A stretch of DNA of 5,018 bases from Balneolaceae bacterium (GTDB lineage Bacteria > Bacteroidota > Rhodothermia > Balneolales > Balneolaceae). The stretch spans positions 1 through 5,018 of the forward strand of contig JAASTO010000189.1 in assembly GCA_021767245.1 (NCBI GenBank). The letters run 5' to 3'. The position numbers and the translations under genes were made by a program. The notes below the pieces were generated by a model that was not told the origin of the DNA, made no database searches, and saw only the letters and a list, made by a program, of their open reading frames with translations. This document shows, in pieces, positions 1-5,018 of this stretch (position 1 is its first letter; the number at the start of each line of letters is the position of its first letter).

Positions 1-230
1 ACACCCGGAACCCCGGCAAGGGCATTTTCAACCGGTTCAGTAATGATCTGCTCCATTTCAGCAGGTCCCACATTGGCATAGTCTGTTGAGACGGTCAGTT
101 GCGGATATTCGATAGGAGGAAGGAGGTCAACCGGCAGAAAACGGAACCCGATCACTCCCAGGGTGATGATGATCAGGAAGACCATCGATGTTGCAATAGG
201 TCGTTTAATCGAAGTTTCTGTAATTGGCAT
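1..230 (-). CDS. RND efflux permease, N-terminal fragment (runs off left edge)
   Basis: This is the inner-membrane pump of a tripartite RND exporter, using proton motive force to expel drugs or other hydrophobic compounds; the substrate cannot be told. Only the first 76 codons are in the window. The protein begins MPITETSIKRPIATSMV, the usual amphipathic start plus first transmembrane helix (about residues 10-30) of AcrB/MexF-like HAE1 pumps. It continues with the typical FLPVDLLPPIEYPQL segment and the start of the porter domain (TDYANVGPAEMEQIITEPVE), where pumps of this family carry the same GxxxxxxExxIxxPVExAL pattern. The start is the ATG at 228-230, 11 nt after the stop of the adaptor gene, so the two are co-transcribed and presumably form one complex. 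Family assignment is firm from the sequence; specificity is unknown. Confidence 0.93.
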   Translation of the reverse strand, partial: MPITETSIKRPIATSMVFLIIITLGVIGFRFLPVDLLPPIEYPQLTVSTDYANVGPAEMEQIITEPVENALAGVPG

Positions 231-241
231 GACGAGTCAGA

Positions 242-1567
242 TTATAAATTCATGTTGTTGGCAGAACGATCGCGCTCCTGCATGATCTGCTCAAGGAGAT
301 CTTCCCGCTGCAGATTTTGTAATTGATAGATGCGTTCCCAGCTCATACTTCTGACACGAGCTTGTTCTCTTCCTTCGGCAAGGAGGTCTTGCCCCATGGT
401 AACAACCCATTGCCCACTTTCAATACCGGCTACCCCCAGTTCCATTCTACCCTGTGCAATAACATCAATGGGTACGAATTCTACCGGAGTTGGGGCAGAC
501 ATAGCCGCAGGCCTGTTAGATCCATTCGCAGAGCTGTCGCTAACGGGTTCAATTTCTGACCCAAGTGAACTGGCTAAATAAACTCCACTTTCACCGGTTT
601 GGGTATTCGTGAAAAGCGCACTGATGGGGATAAGAGTGGCCTGTTCACTTTCACCGAATAGGATATCAACCGGCACAAACATACCCGGTCTGAGTAGTCC
701 GCTTTCATTATTTACATCGATCTCGGCCTGAGTACTCCTCGTTACTTCATTGAGGAATGGGGAGATACGGGATATCTCAGCATTCAACGCAATTTGTTGG
801 CCCTCGTTGTTATTAACGAATACTTTTGCGGTTTGCCCTACATTGATCTGATTAAGCATTTCTTCAGTTAACACGATCTCCACTTTCAGATTTGAAAGGT
901 CACCAATCAGAAATAATTGGGTGTTAGTGTTTGCCTGCATACCGACTTCCGCGTTGCGTTGCCCAACGGTACCAGAAATTGGAGCTTTGATAACCGCTTT
1001 ACTCAATTCTTCCCTGCGTTGCTCAACCAGGGAGGCCGATTGGTCTCTTTGCGCCTCGGCTAACTCGACATCAGCCTCAGCTGAAAGTAACTGTCCTTCT
1101 ATTTGATCCACTTCAGCTTCGCTGGTTAGCTCTTTCTCTTCAAGCTGTTTAACCCTGCGATATTCATTTTGGATTTCATTAAACTGAGCCTGAGCTTGTT
1201 TTAACTGAGCATTACTGATTTTAAGATTGGCCTCAGATTGTTGTAATTGTTTTTCGAGGATTCCCGTATTTAACTTTACAATTGGATCGCCTTGCTCTAC
1301 AAAATCACCATTCTGAACATACACTTCCTGTACCACGCCAGAGATTTCAGGATAGAGCACCACCTGATTTTCAGACCTCACATTACCACTAAAACGTTCT
1401 ACAAGGGGTAGTGATCCATATCGAGCCTGTACCGCTTCAACAGAAGGGATTACACCGGTTTCATTCTGTTGGTTTGCACTGTCACCGTCATTGCCAGAGC
1501 AGGCAGTTATGCCGACCATTAGTCCGGCAAATATCAGTAATTTCATCAAATAAGTATATTCTTTCAT
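242..1567 (-). CDS. RND efflux periplasmic adaptor (membrane fusion) lipoprotein, HlyD/AcrA type
   Basis: This 441-aa protein bridges the RND pump and an outer-membrane TolC-like channel. It has a hydrophobic signal sequence ending in the lipobox ITAC (Cys23), so the mature form is lipid-anchored in the periplasm. Domains in order: first half of the lipoyl/barrel-sandwich domain (about 61-100, with ISGVVQEVYVQNGDFVEQGD); a long Gln/Glu/Ala-rich alpha-helical hairpin (about 101-190); the second lipoyl half (KAPISGTVGQRNAEVGM, about 193-222); a beta-barrel (about 225-305, ending LRPGMFVPVDI); and a membrane-proximal domain. The latter is interrupted by a Ser/Pro/Ala-rich stretch at about 341-361. 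The last 30 residues form a charged Gln/Arg/Glu-rich helix, an extension beyond the usual family end. The ATG at 1544-1546 (Met8) is an alternative start that still leaves a complete signal peptide; neither has a clear Shine-Dalgarno. No TolC gene is seen upstream. Confidence 0.93.
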   Translation of the reverse strand: MKEYTYLMKLLIFAGLMVGITACSGNDGDSANQQNETGVIPSVEAVQARYGSLPLVERFSGNVRSENQVVLYPEISGVVQEVYVQNGDFVEQGDPIVKLNTGILEKQLQQSEANLKISNAQLKQAQAQFNEIQNEYRRVKQLEEKELTSEAEVDQIEGQLLSAEADVELAEAQRDQSASLVEQRREELSKAVIKAPISGTVGQRNAEVGMQANTNTQLFLIGDLSNLKVEIVLTEEMLNQINVGQTAKVFVNNNEGQQIALNAEISRISPFLNEVTRSTQAEIDVNNESGLLRPGMFVPVDILFGESEQATLIPISALFTNTQTGESGVYLASSLGSEIEPVSDSSANGSNRPAAMSAPTPVEFVPIDVIAQGRMELGVAGIESGQWVVTMGQDLLAEGREQARVRSMSWERIYQLQNLQREDLLEQIMQERDRSANNMNL

Positions 1568-1990
1568 AAATCTGTATGGTGTGGTTTAGTCTTCAAACCT
1601 GATTTGCTACAAAAGCTCTCCCTATATTTTGTTAAATACTATTAAAAGGGATTAGATATGGTAAAACGAAATCCGTACTGAAAGAACCCGATGAGGTTAC
1701 ATAACATTCCTGTAAGAGTAAATAAACCAATGACCTCAAATGATCAATAAATTATTTGAATATAAAAGAGGGATTTTGATCACCCCAGATGTAATTAAAG
1801 TCTGACCGATCAGCAAAGTTGGATTTGTTAGTAGGCTATAAAGTAGATAGACAACTGATAACATTGAGAAAAGAGATAAATTAATTTGTAAAATTCAATA
1901 AATGGAAGTTATTTGAAGATATGGAAGGACAGTGATTAAAGGTAAAAGGCTTAGGGGTCAACCAGAAATAGAACCTTAATCAAATTACTC
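1568..1990. other. Gene-free AT-rich spacer between divergent transcription units
   Basis: This 423-nt stretch separates the minus-strand efflux operon from the plus-strand regulator, so it should hold both divergent promoters. I find no open frame of useful length, no tRNA-like or rRNA-like sequence and no strong hairpin. No exact Bacteroidota-type promoter (TTTG / TAnnTTTG) is found on either strand. The only ordered element is the palindrome at its right end, listed separately. Confidence 0.6.
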
Positions 1991-1999
1991 ATGAGTAAT
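1984..1999. promoter_or_regulatory. Perfect 16-bp palindrome over the start codon of the AraC-type regulator
   Basis: ATTACTCATGAGTAAT reads identically on both strands, and the start ATG (1991-1993) sits at its centre. A dyad at this position could be an operator for autorepression or a translation-blocking element. The symmetry is seen directly; any function is inference, and AraC-type proteins more often bind direct repeats than palindromes. Confidence 0.45.
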
Positions 2000-2446
2000 A
2001 TAGAAACAGCCATCACTGTACTAGAAGAGCAGATTAAAGAAATTTTGACCGTTTGTGAATGGGCGACGAAGACGGGTTTCGATTCAACAAAATACTTTTC
2101 AAGAAAAATCAGGGACTTTTACGGGAGGCGTCCCAAAAAAATAATTATTGAGAAGAAACTCGAACTAATCGAAAAAGTATTAAGCCAATCGGGCAATGAA
2201 ACGTTTCAATGGGTTGCAGGTGAAACCGGATTTGAAAACGACAACGCCTTAGGACAATTTGTAAACAGGCATACTGATAAATCACTAACCCAGCTGAAAA
2301 CAGAGTGTCAAAACAGAGTGTCAAAACAGAGTGTCAAAACAGAGTGTCAAAACAGAGTGTCAAAACAGAGTGTCAAAACAATGTTTAGTTTATTTGTTTC
2401 GTGTCTTTTTTTAAGGTACTGTAGAAATGAATTAATCGATAATTGA
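1991..2446 (+). CDS. Small stand-alone AraC-type helix-turn-helix protein with a repeat-derived C-terminus
   Basis: This 151-aa protein appears to be a bare AraC/XylS DNA-binding domain. Residues about 15-52 (VCEWATKTGFDSTKYFSRKI, then YGRRP) match the family pattern of a helix-turn-helix followed by GF..  ..YFSR..  ..G..P. Residues about 70-102 (WVAGETGFENDNALGQFVNR, then HTDKSLTQL) give a second copy of the same pattern. There is no room for an effector-binding or receiver domain, so it has no visible sensor. From Lys103 the protein is encoded by six 13-bp DNA repeats, giving KTECQNRVSKQSV twice, then a 23-residue tail rich in hydrophobic residues. The start is the first ATG after an in-frame TAG at 1952; no Shine-Dalgarno is seen. 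It may regulate the peptide cassette starting 84 nt downstream, or itself; neither is shown. The HTH identification rests on motif resemblance. Confidence 0.72.
   Translation: MSNIETAITVLEEQIKEILTVCEWATKTGFDSTKYFSRKIRDFYGRRPKKIIIEKKLELIEKVLSQSGNETFQWVAGETGFENDNALGQFVNRHTDKSLTQLKTECQNRVSKQSVKTECQNRVSKQSVKTMFSLFVSCLFLRYCRNELIDN
2297..2374. repeat. Six perfect tandem copies of a 13-bp unit (AAAACAGAGTGTC)
   Basis: Units begin at 2297, 2310, 2323, 2336, 2349 and 2362 and are identical, followed by a partial seventh (AAAACA, 2375-2380). The array lies inside the coding region of the HTH protein directly after its second HTH. The unit is open in all three frames of the coding strand, so gain or loss of units never makes a stop inside the array but changes the frame in which the downstream tail is read. 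Perfect identity suggests recent expansion by strand slippage. Confidence 0.97.
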
Positions 2447-2516
2447 TATAGCTTAAATTTTGAACTTCAACTTAAATAAGAATTCTATTAGTATTTAAAT
2501 CTTGTTTATAAAATAA

Positions 2517-2573
2517 ATGGTGAAACAACTATGTTTTTCAATATTGCTCAACTGTTTGTCTATTATATTTTAG
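2517..2573 (+). other. Signal-peptide-like start frame, out of frame with the first small peptide
   Basis: An ATG at 2517 opens an 18-codon frame reading MVKQLCFSILLNCLSIIF and then TAG. A Lys near the start followed by a hydrophobic run is what a signal peptide n- and h-region look like, whereas the overlapping peptide frame starting at 2531 has no positive charge before its hydrophobic stretch. Adding one T to the T5 run at 2533-2537 would join this start to that frame. It may be a frameshift relic, a sequencing error in a homopolymer, or chance. Confidence 0.3.
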
Positions 2574-2752
2574 TAATATACCTCTCATTTGGTATCACAA
2601 ACGAATATAATAAAGAAAGAATAACTGAAAATTCCATTGGTGTTAGCATATCGTGCACTGGAAGTATTGACGTAGTCTGTGCAGAAGGAGAATTTCCAGA
2701 AGGAAGTACTTGGAAAGCTTTTGGTGATAAAGCTGTCATAGAGATGGACTAA
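2531..2752 (+). CDS. Small exported peptide with C-x7-C core, copy 1
   Basis: This 73-aa peptide has a hydrophobic N-terminus (about residues 5-22), a polar linker rich in Asn and Glu, and a conserved core running from SCTGSIDVVCAEGE through GSTWKAFGDKAVIE to the end. Cys42 and Cys50 are its only cysteines. The core matches the next gene product at 24 of 32 aligned positions, so the two arose by duplication and the frame is real. The hydrophobic start lacks the usual Lys/Arg, and the first ATG used here may not be the original one because an ATG at 2517 in another frame encodes a better n-region. Small exported peptides upstream of 6-bladed propeller genes are known in Bacteroidota (for example NVEALA proteins); I cannot see the NVEALA motif itself, so membership is not claimed. 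The function is unknown: a secreted signal, toxin or modified natural-product precursor are all possible. Confidence 0.7.
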   Translation: MFFNIAQLFVYYILVIYLSFGITNEYNKERITENSIGVSISCTGSIDVVCAEGEFPEGSTWKAFGDKAVIEMD

Positions 2753-2774
2753 CCGTAAACAAAACAATAAAGTC

Positions 2775-3002
2775 ATGAAAAATACAAAACTAACAATAAT
2801 AACATTATTATTTTTCTGTATTGCATTGATTACTTCAGCAGCTCAATCTATTAGTAATAGCAATAACAGTATTAATGATGGGACTACAATTACTTGTACA
2901 GGAGATAGAACCGTGGTTTGTGCCGAAGGTGAAAGTTCGAGTGGATCTACTTGGAAAGCCTATGGAGATAAAGCAGTCATAGAAGTTGTAGAAGCCAATT
3001 AA
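2775..3002 (+). CDS. Small exported peptide with C-x7-C core, copy 2
   Basis: This 75-aa protein has a textbook signal peptide (MKNTKLTIITLLFFCIALIT, then SAAQ) with likely cleavage around Ala22-Ala23. That leaves a mature peptide of about 52 residues. The mature part has a Ser/Asn-rich linker (about 25-35) and then the core shared with copy 1: TCTGDRTVVCAEGE, GSTWKAYGDKAVIE. Cys41 and Cys49 could form a disulfide after export; Cys15 lies inside the signal peptide and does not fit a lipobox. It starts 22 nt after copy 1 stops and ends just before a hairpin with a T-rich tail, so the peptides may be made in excess over the genes downstream. No function is recognised. Strong conservation of both the Cys pair and the C-terminal half compared with the diverged linker says the core is the working part. 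Confidence 0.82.
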   Translation: MKNTKLTIITLLFFCIALITSAAQSISNSNNSINDGTTITCTGDRTVVCAEGESSSGSTWKAYGDKAVIEVVEAN

Positions 3003-3007
3003 TTAAA

Positions 3008-3037
3008 GTAAGGCTCTTAAATGAGCCTTACATTTTT
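3008..3037 (+). terminator. Hairpin with T tract between peptide 2 and the propeller gene
   Basis: GTAAGGCTC (3008-3016) and GAGCCTTAC (3023-3031) are perfect complements, giving a 9-bp stem with a 6-nt loop, followed by ATTTTTATATTT. This has the form of a Rho-independent terminator six nucleotides after the peptide stop codon. The propeller gene starts at 3049 with little room for a new promoter, so I expect partial read-through that lowers expression of downstream genes relative to the peptides. Confidence 0.8.
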
Positions 3038-3048
3038 ATATTTATATA

Positions 3049-4026
3049 ATGAAGAAAATCTTGCTATTAATCATATTTTTGAGTGCTAATAATATAATAT
3101 TTGCACAAAGTATAAAACTTACTCCATTAGATTTTAACCTGGAAGACGGATATAGTTACACATATCAATCACTAAGTCTCAGTAACCTGACCTTTGTAGA
3201 GGATTACACAAATACAGTATATGTATATGACTTAAAAAGCGACGAAATAATTGTTGAAAAAAAAATCCCAAAAGGGAGAGGTCCTGGTGAAGCAAACATG
3301 ATTAATGCAGCTGTTTTTTACGAGAACAAGTTGTATATCGGAGTAGCTCCAGAATTTAAAATTATTGTATATGATTTATTAGCCAACACATTTACAGATC
3401 ATTATAACAGATCTATTTCACCAAGGTCATTCATGATATTTAATGAAAAATTGATTGTTGAAAATGATTTAAAGGACAAACTGTTTTTATCCGTGGATAT
3501 ACCTCTACATAAAGAAATTGAATTTCAATCAATTGATTTCCTAAATATTGATCCGTTAAAAGAATTTACAAGTAATTTCTTTAAAGAAGGAACGCAAACA
3601 GTGATTGAGGATAAGCTAATTTTCAGTACTCAGTATAAATCCAATCTATACCTTTTTGATTTGAACAAAATGTCATATGAAAAGAAAATAGAGTTTGATA
3701 TAAGTACGGTTTCAATGCCAAGGACAATCTCTTCAGGTGGGTCTTCAATCACCTTAGCCCCAAATGATGCAAACATAGAAATTAAAGGAATTGGATTTTC
3801 TGACTATTTTCAAAGCCACACTGTATTTTTATTATTGAGCGGTAAAGGAGCTGTGAAATCATATACTTTGGACAGGCTTTATCTATATGATACGAAGAAA
3901 GAAATGTTTACTGATGAATTCGATTTACCATTTGAAGCTGACAAAATACTATCTGGGAATTCTGAAATCGTTCTTGTTGATAACGATAGTCTGAAACTTT
4001 ATAAAGTTGACTTCAGAGATGAATAA
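3049..4026 (+). CDS. Secreted 6-bladed beta-propeller protein
   Basis: This 325-aa protein has a clear signal peptide (MKKILLLIIFLSANNIIFAQ), cleaved near Ala19-Gln20, with no lipobox and no cysteine anywhere, so it is predicted to be periplasmic or secreted. The mature part is a series of beta-strand repeats of the type NTVYVYDL, NKLYIGV, SNLYLFDLNK, RLYLYDTKKE. It also has the GRGPGEANMI motif (residues 76-85), which corresponds to the GxGPGE signature that I know from 6-bladed propeller proteins of Bacteroidota (DUF5128/BF3164-like). The length fits a single propeller. It overlaps the next gene by 8 nt, so the two are translated together. Propellers of this kind are usually taken to be binding scaffolds; here the exported peptides encoded just upstream are the obvious candidate partner, by position only. 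No catalytic residues are recognisable. Confidence 0.8.
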   Translation: MKKILLLIIFLSANNIIFAQSIKLTPLDFNLEDGYSYTYQSLSLSNLTFVEDYTNTVYVYDLKSDEIIVEKKIPKGRGPGEANMINAAVFYENKLYIGVAPEFKIIVYDLLANTFTDHYNRSISPRSFMIFNEKLIVENDLKDKLFLSVDIPLHKEIEFQSIDFLNIDPLKEFTSNFFKEGTQTVIEDKLIFSTQYKSNLYLFDLNKMSYEKKIEFDISTVSMPRTISSGGSSITLAPNDANIEIKGIGFSDYFQSHTVFLLLSGKGAVKSYTLDRLYLYDTKKEMFTDEFDLPFEADKILSGNSEIVLVDNDSLKLYKVDFRDE

Positions 4027-4531
4027 TTACAAATATCTTACAGTATTCTTTTTCGTTCTTGTATTATTTATATCCTACAAAGTTATATTTGTAAATAATG
4101 ATGTTTATGAGTTGGGCAATGAGTTTGATTATTTGACTATAGATAGAATAAATCTTGGGATGATAGATATTTCAGTAAACGAACCTCACTTATTAACAGT
4201 GATATATGAGGCTTCATGTGAAAAAAGTATAATAAATGAGATCGAAAATATTAACAATAGGTTAGACTCTTTACAAAACGACTATACAGTCTTGTACGTA
4301 GGTGAAAGGGATCAATATCTTAAAGAATTGGGGGCCAAATTTGTTTATTACCCAGTTACTTTAGAAAAAACAAAAAATGTTTTTGGAAAAGTTCTTGAAC
4401 CGAGAAATCCAATTTCCTTTATTTTTGACGAAAATTTTGTTCTTAATACAAGAGTTGTTAATGTAGAAAAACCCTTTTCTGAAAAGCTTACAGATTCTTA
4501 CTATTCAATGGTCGTAGAAATGATTCAATGA
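4019..4531 (+). CDS. Membrane-anchored thioredoxin-fold-like protein with CxxS active site
   Basis: This 170-aa protein has an N-terminal transmembrane helix (about residues 7-25) that should anchor it with the rest outside the cytoplasm. The body resembles the TlpA/AhpC-TSA thioredoxin fold: a strand LLTVIYEA, then Cys67 in CEKS where thiol oxidoreductases have CxxC, a helix (IINEIENINNRLDSL), a second strand (YTVLYVGE), and PISFIFDENF (131-140), where Pro131 fits the cis-Pro loop of the fold. Cys67 is the only cysteine, so it cannot act as a two-cysteine reductase; a monothiol, isomerase-like or non-catalytic role fits better. I chose the ATG at 4019, whose overlap with the propeller stop (ATGAATAA) is typical of translational coupling; a TTG at 4007 would add four residues. 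Assignment to the fold is by pattern and is moderate; a link to the peptide cysteines is inference. Confidence 0.62.
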   Translation: MNNYKYLTVFFFVLVLFISYKVIFVNNDVYELGNEFDYLTIDRINLGMIDISVNEPHLLTVIYEASCEKSIINEIENINNRLDSLQNDYTVLYVGERDQYLKELGAKFVYYPVTLEKTKNVFGKVLEPRNPISFIFDENFVLNTRVVNVEKPFSEKLTDSYYSMVVEMIQ

Positions 4532-5018
4532 TTGATTTCTGCCTAACTAGGATTCCAGATTTATTTTACAAGATTTAAACCAATCCGGAAATTACTACTT
4601 CTCTGTACAATGTCTGGTAAAAGTGTAATTTTGAGACCTATATCAGCCACTGCTGTGAGCGTAACCGACTCAATACTAAAAGAAAATTTTATTGAAGACC
4701 ATCGAAAATCACTTAGCTGATATTGATCGACAATAAAAATTGCATATTCGGTAACTACAATGTTTTTAAATCATGAGTGCCATAGCTTCCTGTTCGGCAA
4801 ATACTTAGAAACATGCCTTTTAAATCTGCATCAGACCTAGTTAAACTCAAAAGACGGATCGGTGTTTTGGGTACTTACCCAATTAGTGTGTCTGGGAGTC
4901 TGACTTGTGTAGGCTGACAACGTAGTTATTTTTTGAATTAGTTGGTATCCGTCATTGGAGGAAACAGATTCGTCTCATATTTAAGTTTGGGGACTTTTCT
5001 TCGATAGCACCGTTTATC
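4532..5018. other. Right-end region without an intact gene
   Basis: No plus-strand frame of useful length follows the thioredoxin-like gene, and no convincing terminator is seen after its stop. The stretch is AT-rich with many stops in all frames, except for the minus-strand remnant listed separately. A small inverted repeat (TTGGGTA / TACCCAA at 4867-4882) is present. No RNA gene is recognised. Confidence 0.55.
4561..4770 (-). pseudogene. Possible C-terminal remnant of a beta-strand-rich (outer-membrane-like) protein
   Basis: On the minus strand 69 codons stay open between a TGA (4771-4773) and a TAA (4561-4563), with no ATG. The translation shows alternating hydrophobic/polar stretches such as SIKFSFSIESVTLTAVADIG, then LKITLLPDIV, and it ends SSNFRIGLNLVK. 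The alternation and the FRIGLNLVK ending look like the last strands of an outer-membrane beta-barrel. With no start and a stop just upstream, it would be a decayed fragment left by deletion or insertion. The family is not recognised and chance openness cannot be excluded. Confidence 0.3.

Noticed and set aside
99..326. Plus-strand 75-codon frame
   Set aside because: It overlaps both the RND start and the adaptor end on the opposite strand, which are firmly identified.
323..1106. Several plus-strand open frames opposite the adaptor gene
   Set aside because: They are shadows of the well-supported adaptor lipoprotein and give low-complexity Ser/Arg/Cys-rich translations.
2297..2374. CRISPR array or replication iterons
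   Set aside because: Units are contiguous with no spacers, 13 bp long and inside a coding region; no replication gene is nearby.
2297..2376. Repeated TTGACA (-35-like) on the minus strand of the array
   Set aside because: It is a by-product of the repeat sequence; no -10-like hexamer lies at proper spacing beyond the last copy.
2585..2776. 63-codon minus-strand open frame
   Set aside because: It lies fully antisense to copy 1 of the peptide pair, whose frame is supported by its duplicate; the antisense translation has no recognisable pattern.
2808..2822. Lipobox in peptide copy 2 (LFFC)
   Set aside because: Phe at the positions before Cys15 does not fit the lipobox, and the Cys is in the middle of the hydrophobic core.
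4007..4018. TTG start for the thioredoxin-like gene
   Set aside because: It adds only four residues inside the propeller gene; the ATG at 4019 with an 8-nt overlap is the more usual arrangement.
4867..4882. Inverted repeat TTGGGTA-CT-TACCCAA as a terminator
   Set aside because: The stem is short, the spacer is too small for a full loop and no T tract follows on either strand.
4938..5018. Minus-strand 26-codon frame entering from the right edge
   Set aside because: It could be the end of a gene outside the window, but it is too short and shows no recognisable motif.

Overview
The window most resembles a Bacteroidota/Balneolota-type (marine CFB-group) genome. The clues are an adaptor lipoprotein plus RND pump of the kind common in that group, starts without clear Shine-Dalgarno sequences, and a secreted propeller protein with a GxGPGE motif preceded by small exported peptides. 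No marker gene is present, so this placement is inference.

Left part (1-1567, minus strand): the 3' part of an efflux operon. A periplasmic adaptor (membrane fusion) lipoprotein is followed after 11 nt by the first 76 codons of an RND permease that runs off the left edge. This block has a visibly higher GC content (about 35-60% in individual 60-nt lines, mid-40s overall by eye) than the rest.

Middle (1568-2446, plus strand): a 423-nt gene-free AT-rich spacer, then a small stand-alone AraC-type DNA-binding protein. A perfect 16-bp palindrome straddles its start codon. Its C-terminal coding part is a run of six perfect 13-bp direct repeats. Because 13 is not a multiple of 3, copy-number change would swap the protein's tail.

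Right-middle (2447-4531, plus strand, roughly 30% GC): a compact four-gene cassette. Two small exported peptides share a nearly identical C-terminal core with a C-x7-C pair. They are followed by a hairpin with a T-rich tail, a secreted 6-bladed beta-propeller protein, and a membrane-anchored thioredoxin-fold-like protein whose active site reads CEKS (one Cys only). The last two genes overlap by 8 nt. The layout (peptides, leaky terminator, propeller, thiol-fold protein) suggests a secreted-peptide system related in architecture to the NVEALA/6-bladed-propeller loci of Bacteroidota. Its function is unknown, and a link to the upstream regulator is only suggested by proximity.

Right end (4532-5018): no intact gene. 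A 69-codon start-less minus-strand reading frame looks like the C-terminal end of a beta-strand-rich (outer-membrane-like) protein and may be a gene remnant.
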